Assembly (NCBI GenBank): GCA_019746155.1
Contig: JAIESJ010000213.1
Coordinates: forward strand, 1 to 6,247
Length of the DNA: 6,247 nt
Source of the DNA: Burkholderiales bacterium
GTDB taxonomy: Bacteria; Pseudomonadota; Gammaproteobacteria; Burkholderiales; SG8-41
Direction of reading: 5' to 3'
Numbering within the stretch: the stretch's first letter is position 1; each line of letters opens with the position of its first letter. Shown piece after piece: positions 1-5,078 of this stretch. A program made the position numbers and the translations under genes. The notes below the pieces were generated by a model. The model made no database searches. It saw nothing but the letters and a program-made list of their open reading frames with translations, and was not told the DNA's origin.

Positions 1-52
1 CGACCTGGCCGGCATCGAGCGGGTCAGCGGCGGACGCGCAACGAAAACTTGA
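1..52 (+). CDS. prmC: C-terminal end of probable PrmC, release-factor glutamine methyltransferase (partial)
   Basis: The frame starting at base 2 reads DLAGIERVSGGRATKT and stops with TGA at 50-52. The DLAGIERVSGGR string matches the C-terminus of PrmC/HemK as I remember it in betaproteobacteria (E. coli has a comparable GDNERVTLGR end). PrmC methylates the glutamine of the GGQ motif of peptide-chain release factors in the cytoplasm. The next gene is grxD, and prmC-grxD order (often after prfA) is known in betaproteobacteria, which supports the call. Only 16 residues are visible, so the identification rests on this short tail plus context. The upstream part lies outside the window. Confidence 0.65.
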   Translation, partial: DLAGIERVSGGRATKT

Positions 53-78
53 CGGGCGACAGGATTAACCGCTAAACT
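49..78 (+). promoter_or_regulatory. Candidate sigma-70 promoter of grxD
   Basis: TTGACG at 49-54 (5 of 6 matches to the -35 consensus) is followed after 18 bases by TAAACT at 73-78 (4 of 6 for the -10). A start near 84-86 would give a leader of about 30 bases carrying the grxD ribosome site. The -35 overlaps the stop codon of the upstream gene, so grxD could be read both from this promoter and by read-through. This is a motif call only. Confidence 0.45.
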
Positions 79-115
79 AATACCCGACAAATGTGGTCAG
101 GTATAGGAGAAAATC

Positions 116-424
116 GTGAGTGTTCAAGATGTTATAAAGGATCAGGTGGCCAAGAACCGGGTCGTGCTGTATATGAAGGGCTCGCCCGATTTTCCGCAGT
201 GCGGGTTTTCAGCCAATGTCGTGAACATTCTGCGCGCCTGTGGCGTCAACGAATTTTTCTCGGTCAACGTGCTCGAGGACCCCGAAATCCGCCAGGGCAT
301 CAAGGAATACGCCAACTGGCCGACCATTCCGCAACTCTATGTCAACGGCGAATTCGTCGGCGGCTCGGACATCCTGACCGAGATGTACAAGAGCGGCGAG
401 CTGCAGAAACTGCTCGGCAGGTAA
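116..424 (+). CDS. grxD: Monothiol glutaredoxin, Grx4/GrxD family (CGFS type)
   Basis: This is a 102-residue, single-domain cytoplasmic glutaredoxin, the normal length for the bacterial GrxD family. The active site is CGFS at residues 29-32, within KGSPDFPQCGFS. The glutathione-binding segments follow: WPTIPQLYV at 68-76 and GGSD at 82-85. CGFS glutaredoxins bind a [2Fe-2S] cluster with glutathione, usually as homodimers or with a BolA partner, and pass it on in iron-sulfur assembly; they are poor disulfide reductases. The start is GTG at 116, set 5 bases after AGGAGA (105-110). The gene follows a probable prmC end and is closed by a strong terminator, so it is probably the last gene of that unit. 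A family variant is Ser23 where Thr is more usual in KGTP. The identification is secure. Confidence 0.96.
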   Translation: MSVQDVIKDQVAKNRVVLYMKGSPDFPQCGFSANVVNILRACGVNEFFSVNVLEDPEIRQGIKEYANWPTIPQLYVNGEFVGGSDILTEMYKSGELQKLLGR

Positions 425-440
425 CTGCACCGCCCCACTG

Positions 441-477
441 AAAAGAAACGGCCGCCTGCGGGCGGCCGTTTCTTTTT
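441..477 (+). terminator. Intrinsic terminator after grxD
   Basis: The arm at 441-456 is a perfect 16-bp complement of 461-476, with a TGCG loop at 457-460 and a T-run at 473-477. The GC-rich core (ACGGCCGCC) is flanked by A/T ends. The left arm begins with AAAA, so it could also stop minus-strand transcripts. It separates the housekeeping prmC-grxD unit from the catabolic operon that follows. Bases 478-529 hold nothing I can identify. Confidence 0.93.
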
Positions 478-529
478 CCCCTATTCGCGGGCGTCATCCG
501 TGCCGAGCCGGGCGCCCCGGATCGCATCA

Positions 530-559
530 TTGACAGCCGCGAGCCTCTTGGTATCTAAT
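530..559 (+). promoter_or_regulatory. Near-consensus sigma-70 promoter of the GntR-AcnX operon
   Basis: TTGACA at 530-535 is a perfect -35. After an 18-base spacer comes TCTAAT at 554-559, 5 of 6 matches to the -10 consensus. The expected transcription start, 6-8 bases beyond the -10, is 565-567, which coincides with the ATG at 567. No Shine-Dalgarno sequence precedes that ATG. If both calls are right, the regulator message is leaderless. Short inverted repeats overlap the -10 and the start codon. Confidence 0.62.
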
Positions 560-572
560 ACGTCTTATGACG
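551..572 (+). promoter_or_regulatory. Candidate operator: two adjacent inverted repeats over the -10 and start codon
   Basis: GTAT-CTA-ATAC (551-561) is a perfect 4-bp inverted repeat with a 3-base centre. It shares its last base with CGTC-TTAT-GACG (561-572), a perfect 4-bp inverted repeat with a 4-base centre. GntR-family operators are typically short palindromes with GT...AC outer bases, which fits the first element. Binding there would cover the -10 hexamer and the start point and so repress the operon, including the regulator's own gene. The arms are short and chance occurrence is possible; placement is the main argument. Confidence 0.45.
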
Positions 573-1424
573 AGTTATCCACAGAAGAAAGGACGGCACA
601 CCTCGCTGCGCCGGACGTCTGCCGGTGCGCCCCCCAACGTCGTACGCGACGGCTTTGATCCGATGTACGCGCAGATCGTGCGCACGCTCACGACGGAGAT
701 CGACGAAGGGCGGTTGCGCCCGTTCGACAGGCTTCCCTCCGAGCCGGAGTTGATGGCGCGGTTCGGCGTGAGCCGGGTCACTGTTCGCCTCGCGTTGCGG
801 CGCCTGGCCGATGCCAAGCTCGTCGTTCCGCGTCAGGGCAAGGGAACCTTCGTCGCCGGGCCCATGGTCGAGCACGAGCTGGATGTCCTGCGGGGTTTCT
901 ACGACAATCTGCTGCGTCAGGGATACCGGCCGCGAACGGAACTGCTGGCGTTCGAATCGGGAGTGCCGCCCGAGGGAGCGGCGGCAGTGCTCGGCGCAAC
1001 GGCCCCGACGGTCGCGCGGTTCCAGCGCAGATACACGTTGCGCGGGCAGCCGCTCGCACTCGTCTCCGCGCAGATCGCCGAGGCCGGCCGGCGCATCTCG
1101 CGCGCCGACGCCGAGCGCAATCCGATCTACGGGATCGTGCAGAAGCTGCTCGGACTCGAGGTCATACGGGCCGACGTGAGCGTGCGCGCGCAGTCCGCCT
1201 CGCCTGCCGTCGCCTCGACGCTGGGCGTCGAGCCCGGATCGCCGCTGCTCGTCATGCGCCGCGTATCGTACGCGCGGCAGGGAAAACCCTGCGAGGCCGC
1301 CGAGATCTGCGTGGTTCCCGAACGCTATGAATTCAGACTGACCATTGGCGGGCCGCTGGCGATCACCTCCGCGATCGAGCGTGCAGCCCGCCCTCACCAT
1401 ACAACCAGGAGAGCGAGACCGTGA
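567..1424 (+). CDS. GntR-family transcriptional regulator with UTRA effector domain (HutC subfamily)
   Basis: This 285-residue protein has an N-terminal winged helix-turn-helix at about 32-96, with the family hallmarks MYAQI (33-37), LPSEPELMARFGVSRVTVR (56-74) and RQGKGTFV (89-96). A UTRA ligand-binding domain follows at about 115-256. HutC-type regulators bind a small metabolite, often a pathway substrate, and release DNA. The gene opens the operon and its TGA overlaps the GTG of the next gene (GTGA, 1421-1424), so the two are translationally coupled. The likely target is its own promoter just upstream. The first 30 residues are a basic, low-complexity extension. A start at ATG 663 would keep the whole DNA-binding domain, but 567 fits the promoter position. 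The last 16 residues (IERAARPHHTT...) run beyond the domain and their codons include the next gene's ribosome site. The effector cannot be read from the sequence. Confidence 0.9.
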   Translation: MTSYPQKKGRHTSLRRTSAGAPPNVVRDGFDPMYAQIVRTLTTEIDEGRLRPFDRLPSEPELMARFGVSRVTVRLALRRLADAKLVVPRQGKGTFVAGPMVEHELDVLRGFYDNLLRQGYRPRTELLAFESGVPPEGAAAVLGATAPTVARFQRRYTLRGQPLALVSAQIAEAGRRISRADAERNPIYGIVQKLLGLEVIRADVSVRAQSASPAVASTLGVEPGSPLLVMRRVSYARQGKPCEAAEICVVPERYEFRLTIGGPLAITSAIERAARPHHTTRRARP

Positions 1425-2662
1425 GACTCACCGCGGAAGAACAGGACATGCTCGACGGCAAGCAGGGCGAGACCGTCCGCGAAGCGATCGCCTATCAGCG
1501 CCAAGTCGGCGAATTCTGGGGTGCGGAACGCTTCGTGCCCATTACCAATGCGCACATGATGGGCGACATCGAGGTGATGGGCGACGGGGGGCTGGGGTTC
1601 CTGCGCGGTGCGTGCGAAAAGCGCGCGCACTGCCGCATCCCGATCACCACGAACGCCCGCTGCTTCGATTTCGCCTTCGCCGGCAAGCTCGGGCAGGACC
1701 CGAGCGAGGCGGAGAAGGAGAAGGCGATCATCCGCACCTTGCAGGACATGAACGTGATCACCACCGACACGTGCATCAACTACCAGACGGTGTATCAGCC
1801 GCACCTGGGCGAGCACGTCGCGTGGGGCGACACCGGCACGGTGATCTATGCGAACTCGGTGTTCGGCGCGCGCTCGAACTTCGAGGGCGGCCCCGCAGCG
1901 CTCGCCGCCGCGATCACGGGCCGCACGCCGGAGTACGGCTTCCACCTCGACAAGCACCGCAAGGGCACGCTCGTCGTGCGCCTCGAAGCGCGGCTCGACG
2001 ACCTTGCCGACTGGGGCGCGGTGGGCAAGATCGTGGGCGAAAAGCATCAAAATTACTATGCCGTGCCGGTGTTCGCCAGCGTCAAGCGCACGCCGCTCGC
2101 CGACGAGCTGAAACATCTCGGGGCGGCGCTCGCAAGTTACGGCTCAATGGCGATGTTCCACATGGTAGGCGTGACGCCGGAGGCACCAACCCTGGAGGTT
2201 GCACTCGGCGGCAACCGCCCGGTCGACGAGATCGTGATCACCGATGCGGACATCGAGCGCGTCTACGCTTCCTACGATCTCAAGGACCGCAGCTGCAACC
2301 TGGTCGTGTTCTCGGGCCCGCAGCTCTCGCTGATCGAGTTCAAGCTGCTGGCGGAGAAATTCGCCGGCCGCAAGGTGCATCCGGGCACGCAGGTATTCGT
2401 CACGACCTTCAGCGGGGTGAAGAACGCCGCCGACCGCCTGGGGTACCTCAAGACGATCGAGGACGCCGGTGTGACGGTCCTCGAGGGCGTCTGCTTCTAC
2501 ATCCTGCAGAACCTCTCCGAGATGCGCGTGAAAAACGGCTGGACCAACATGATTTCGAACTCGGCGAAGATCGTGAACATCATCGGCGCGCATCGCTTCA
2601 ACACCATTCTCCGGCGCACGCAGGACTGCGTCGACATCGCCTGCACGGGCGTCATCAAATAG
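1421..2662 (+). CDS. Aconitase X (AcnX, DUF521) large catalytic subunit, divergent
   Basis: This 413-residue protein matches the AcnX catalytic subunit in length and motif order. The best-kept block is residues 117-180: TC at 117-118, GEHVAWGDTG (130-139), YANSVFGARSNFEGGP (143-158), AAAITGRTPEYGFHL (162-176). Characterised AcnX enzymes are hydro-lyases using an iron centre, such as bacterial cis-3-hydroxy-L-proline dehydratase and archaeal mevalonate-5-phosphate dehydratase. A separately encoded small subunit follows 11 bases downstream, as in the split (type II) form. Against the family pattern as I recall it, Cys118 and Cys358 are kept. The usual GCPH reads SGPQ (298-301), losing a Cys and a His, and WxESSA reads WGDTGT (135-140). 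Cys292, six residues before SGPQ, might substitute. The start is GTG at 1421, 9 bases after AGGAG (1407-1411), overlapping the regulator stop. A dehydratase-type role is likely; the substrate is not determinable. Confidence 0.88.
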   Translation: MRLTAEEQDMLDGKQGETVREAIAYQRQVGEFWGAERFVPITNAHMMGDIEVMGDGGLGFLRGACEKRAHCRIPITTNARCFDFAFAGKLGQDPSEAEKEKAIIRTLQDMNVITTDTCINYQTVYQPHLGEHVAWGDTGTVIYANSVFGARSNFEGGPAALAAAITGRTPEYGFHLDKHRKGTLVVRLEARLDDLADWGAVGKIVGEKHQNYYAVPVFASVKRTPLADELKHLGAALASYGSMAMFHMVGVTPEAPTLEVALGGNRPVDEIVITDADIERVYASYDLKDRSCNLVVFSGPQLSLIEFKLLAEKFAGRKVHPGTQVFVTTFSGVKNAADRLGYLKTIEDAGVTVLEGVCFYILQNLSEMRVKNGWTNMISNSAKIVNIIGAHRFNTILRRTQDCVDIACTGVIK

Positions 2663-2673
2663 GGGAACCGCCC

Positions 2674-3099
2674 ATGTCCGAAGTGCTCGCCACGCTCCGC
2701 GTCAACCGCGCCCTCGGCCCCGTGGTCGAGGGCGAGGCGGTGGTCTCGCAAGAAGGCTTTTCGCCGCGCTACGACCTCGACCGCTGGAGCGGCGTCATCA
2801 GCAAGCCCGGCCACAAGCTCGAGGGCACCAACATCCGCGACAAGATCTGCTTCTTTCCGACCGCGAAGGGCGGCATCGCGGCCGGTTGGGCGTTTTTCGA
2901 CATCAAGCACAAGGGCATCGCGCCCAAGGCATTTGTTTTCGGCGTGACCAACCCGGTGATGGTTCAGGGCGCGGTGTTCGCCGGCATCACCATCACGGAA
3001 GGGTGGTCGGAACCGCCGGCATCGTGCATTCGCACCGGGGATTGGGTGCGGGTCGATCCCGCACGCAAAGTCATCGAAGTCCTGCGGCGCAGCAGCTGA
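2674..3099 (+). CDS. Aconitase X small (swivel, DUF126) subunit, divergent
   Basis: This 141-residue protein is the usual length for the AcnX swivel subunit, which packs on the large subunit to close the active site. Recognisable parts are a beta-rich N-terminus with GPVVEGEAVVSQEGFS (15-30), FFPTAKGGIAAGW (60-72), KGIAPKAFVFGVTNPVMVQGAVFAGI (80-105, matching the gtAPaaiv...dPilalGA pattern) and a short C-terminal strand region. The typical GRGSSS-like serine-rich loop, thought to supply a catalytic serine, reads KGGIAAGW (65-72) with no serine. This parallels the motif losses in the large subunit. The start is ATG 2674, 7 bases after AGGGGA (2661-2666), which overlaps the preceding stop. A longer in-frame reading back to 1345 exists but only shadows the large-subunit gene. 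The family assignment is good; the activity is inferred. Confidence 0.85.
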   Translation: MSEVLATLRVNRALGPVVEGEAVVSQEGFSPRYDLDRWSGVISKPGHKLEGTNIRDKICFFPTAKGGIAAGWAFFDIKHKGIAPKAFVFGVTNPVMVQGAVFAGITITEGWSEPPASCIRTGDWVRVDPARKVIEVLRRSS

Positions 3100-3125
3100 C
3101 GCCGCGCACCACGAGGAGAGCAGGC

Positions 3126-4094
3126 ATGAACGCGCAGCGGGTTTTCATCTCGATCATTCTTGGCATCGCCGCGGGCGCCACCGCCGCCCAGAATGACTAC
3201 CCGAACCGCCCGGTTCGCATGGTGGTTCCGTTCCCGGCCGGCGGGCCGACCGACATCGTTGCACGCCCGCTCGCCCAGAAGCTCTCCGAGAGCCTTGGTT
3301 ACCAGGTCATCGTCGACAACCGCGGCGGCGCCGGCGGCGTGATCGGCGCAGACAACGTGGCCAAGTCCGCTCCCGACGGCTACACGATGCTCATGGGAAC
3401 CGTCGGCACGCAGGCCATCAACGTCAACCTCTATCAGAAGCTGCCCTACGATCCGCTCAAGGATCTGCTCCCCGTGACGCTGGTGGCTGCGGCGCCGGTC
3501 GCGCTCGTCGCGCACCCCTCGGTCCCGGCGGGCTCGGTCCGCGATCTGCTGGCATTGGCCAAATCCAAGCCGGGCGCGTTGACGTTCGGCAGTGCCGGCA
3601 GCGGCTCCCCGGGCCACCTGTCCGGCGAGATCTTCAAGAGTATGACCGGCGCCCCGATCATGCACGTGCCGTACAAAGGCAGCGCGCCCGCAGTGCAGGA
3701 CCTGGTCGGCGGGCAGATCACGCTCATGTTCGATCCCGTCCAGTCGGTGCTTACGTACGTCAAGTCGGGCAGGATCAAGGCGATCGCCGTGTCGGGCGCA
3801 AAGCGCAGCAAGGTCCTGCCCGAGGTGCCGACCATCGCCGAGGCAGGCGTGCCCGGCTACGAGACTACGGCGTGGTGGGGCGTCGCGGTCCCCGCGAAGA
3901 CGCCGGATGCGATCGTCAAGCGCCTGCACGCGGAGATCGTCAAGGCGCTCGCCGTACCCGCAGTACACGGGCGGATGCAGGAGATCGGCATCGAGCCGAT
4001 CGGTGCCGGTCCGGCCGAATTCGCCGCATTCCAGAAAACCGAGATCGCCAAGTGGGGCAAGGCGGTCAGGGAGTCGGGCGCGAAGGTCGATTAG
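3126..4094 (+). CDS. Bug-family (TctC-like) tripartite tricarboxylate transporter periplasmic receptor
   Basis: This 322-residue secreted protein has a signal peptide (about 1-21: Arg5, hydrophobic core, cleavage near ATAA-QND). Family blocks follow in order: YPNRPVRMVVPFPAGGPTD (25-43), VDNRGGAGGVIGA (63-75), VAKSAPDGYT (78-87), YDPLKDLLPVT (108-118), GSAGSGSPGHLSGE (155-168), and HVPYKGSAPA with DLVGGQ (180-197). Bug proteins bind small carboxylates or related solutes in the periplasm and deliver them to TctA/TctB-type permeases or act as sensors. No TctA or TctB gene is present, so this is an orphan receptor, common in betaproteobacteria. The start is ATG 3126, 7 bases after GAGGAG (3113-3118), 26 bases past the AcnX stop; earlier in-frame codons would destroy the signal peptide. 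The ending (ESGAKVD) is normal for the family, so the gene is intact. The link to AcnX suggests its ligand is the pathway substrate or a relative. Confidence 0.93.
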   Translation: MNAQRVFISIILGIAAGATAAQNDYPNRPVRMVVPFPAGGPTDIVARPLAQKLSESLGYQVIVDNRGGAGGVIGADNVAKSAPDGYTMLMGTVGTQAINVNLYQKLPYDPLKDLLPVTLVAAAPVALVAHPSVPAGSVRDLLALAKSKPGALTFGSAGSGSPGHLSGEIFKSMTGAPIMHVPYKGSAPAVQDLVGGQITLMFDPVQSVLTYVKSGRIKAIAVSGAKRSKVLPEVPTIAEAGVPGYETTAWWGVAVPAKTPDAIVKRLHAEIVKALAVPAVHGRMQEIGIEPIGAGPAEFAAFQKTEIAKWGKAVRESGAKVD

Positions 4095-4112
4095 CAGCGC
4101 GGCATCCGCGTT

Positions 4113-4419
4113 GGGACGAGACATTGAAGCGCAAGGGGTTTGAAGCGTTGCGCAGTCCCGGGCGCACGGGGCGCAAGCCCTCATTGGATGCAACCCGGCG
4201 ACAAATCCTCTCCGGCACGCTGATCGAAGAAGCGCTCGCGCAGGGCTTTCCTACAAAGTTGTGGACCTCAAGCGCATTTCACTGCTGATTGCACGCCGCT
4301 TCAGGGTGAAGCTCTCCGAAAGCCAGGTCTGCCGGATACTGGCGCAGATGAACTTCTCCTGCCAGCGTCCCGAGAAGCGCGCCATCCAGCGCGCCCTGCA
4401 CCAGGGCGGCGAGCTGTAG
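4113..4419 (+). pseudogene. Frameshifted, truncated IS630-type transposase remnant (N-terminal DNA-binding part)
   Basis: Two frames together resemble the helix-turn-helix region of IS630-family transposases. Frame 2, from about 4113, gives KRKGFEALRSPGRTGRKPSL, then RRQILSGTLIEEALAQGFPT and KLWT, ending near 4267. Frame 1, from about 4267, gives LKRISLLIARRFRVKLSES and QVCRILAQMNFSCQRPEKRA, then IQRALHQGGEL before TAG at 4417-4419. The family pattern GFPTxLWTLKRI...SCQRPExRA runs across the junction, which is restored by adding one base in ACCTCAAG (about 4265-4272). A one-base deletion in a C run would explain it. The DDE catalytic domain is missing and there is no convincing start codon, so the remnant cannot be active. 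I could not identify terminal inverted repeats or a target duplication. It fills most of the gap between the Bug gene and the terminator. Confidence 0.72.
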
Positions 4420-4451
4420 AAGATGTTGCAGGGCTAGGCAAGTTTTGAGTC

Positions 4452-4490
4452 AAAACGGACGGCCGGCGTTTACGCCGGCCGTCCGTTTTT
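4452..4490. terminator. Bidirectional intrinsic terminator between converging operons
   Basis: Bases 4452-4469 pair perfectly with 4472-4489 (18 bp; realistically a TTTA loop at 4469-4472). A T-run at 4486-4490 serves the plus strand, and AAAA at 4452-4455 gives the T-run for the minus strand. It sits after the plus-strand AcnX-Bug operon and its transposase remnant. It also overlaps the 3' end of the minus-strand membrane-protein gene, whose last residues are encoded in one arm. Confidence 0.92.
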
Positions 4491-5078
4491 GTGTTTTATC
4501 GCAATCAGCCCCAGCGCCAGCAGCAGCACCAAGGCGAATTGGGTCCAAGTAGCGACATTGCTCATCCAGGCGCCGGTCGCGCTGCCGAATCCAGCCAGGG
4601 CTACGATGCCGCCCGCCATCCCCGCGCCACAACAACCCGTCAGCGCGGCGCTGCTGCTTGCCGCAGTCGCGGCAAATACGCCGGCGGTAGCGCCGCCGAT
4701 CGAGGCGGTCGGCATGCGTGCCACCCCGCAGCGGCGCGCGCGCCGCATAGCGAGCGCGACATGCCATACCACGAGCACGGCAAGAATCACGCTCACTAAA
4801 GTGTGGCCGAGCGTGTAGGTAAACATGTTGGCGATCAAGAAGCCGCTGGTGACATTGATCGCGACGAGCGGCGCGGTATAGATTTTTTGCGGATTTCCGG
4901 ACGCCAGACTTTGCCAGAACTCTTCGTGGGGCACGTAGTAGCTGAAGTTCACGAAACCGAGTTTAATCCAGGAAAACAGCGTAAATAGCGCAAGCGGCAA
5001 TGTGAGCAGTAGCGCGATGACCCCGCACGTTACCACGGCCGCCGGCCAGAACGTCTTGAACTTGGAGTTCGCGTTCAT
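4470..5078 (-). CDS. Polytopic inner-membrane protein of unknown function, coupled to nitrilase
   Basis: I do not recognise this 202-residue protein. Hydrophobic stretches at about 11-36, 68-84, 86-109, 123-165 (a long Ala/Gly-rich stretch, perhaps two segments) and 177-196 suggest five or six membrane spans. The loop between the first and second spans (about 37-67) is polar and aromatic (NFSYYVPHEEFW). A basic loop, RRARRCGVAR (112-121), follows the third span and probably faces the cytoplasm. A Cys pair lies in TGCCGAGMAGG (147-157), inside or at the edge of a membrane segment; such pairs can bind metal or redox partners, but nothing proves it here. The ATG overlaps the nitrilase TGA (ATGA, 5078-5075), so the two are co-translated. 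There is no strong ribosome site of its own. The stop TAA (4472-4470) lies in the loop of the terminator hairpin. A transporter or membrane partner for the nitrilase is possible but not shown. Confidence 0.8.
   Translation of the reverse strand: MNANSKFKTFWPAAVVTCGVIALLLTLPLALFTLFSWIKLGFVNFSYYVPHEEFWQSLASGNPQKIYTAPLVAINVTSGFLIANMFTYTLGHTLVSVILAVLVVWHVALAMRRARRCGVARMPTASIGGATAGVFAATAASSSAALTGCCGAGMAGGIVALAGFGSATGAWMSNVATWTQFALVLLLALGLIAIKHKNGRPA

Noticed and set aside
91..441. 116-residue plus-strand frame overlapping grxD
   Set aside because: It is Arg-rich without motifs and out of frame with the unmistakable CGFS glutaredoxin.
555..1400. 281-residue minus-strand open frame opposite the GntR gene
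   Set aside because: It is composition-driven (Arg/Asp/Gly-rich) with no recognisable motif, while the plus strand has clear GntR and UTRA motifs.
1345..2673. Long plus-strand open frame that continues into the small AcnX subunit gene, giving a 584-residue reading
   Set aside because: The part before 2674 lies out of frame across the well-conserved AcnX large-subunit gene and is Arg/Gly-rich without motifs. A ribosome site at 2661-2666 supports the start at ATG 2674.
2886..3125. N-terminal extension of the Bug gene by 80 residues
   Set aside because: It overlaps the small AcnX subunit in another frame, has no family similarity, and would bury the signal peptide. ATG 3126 has a good ribosome site.
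4095..4112. Possible truncation of the Bug gene by the insertion element
   Set aside because: The receptor ends in the family-typical ESGAKVD just before its stop, so it is complete and the element lies after it.
2964..4193. 409-residue minus-strand open frame opposite the Bug gene
   Set aside because: It is a shadow of a high-GC gene: low-complexity Arg/Asp/His composition, and the opposite strand encodes a complete receptor with a signal peptide.
4489..4818. Plus-strand frames opposite the membrane protein
   Set aside because: The minus-strand frame gives coherent membrane spans, overlaps the nitrilase stop by ATGA and ends at a terminator. The plus-strand readings have none of these.
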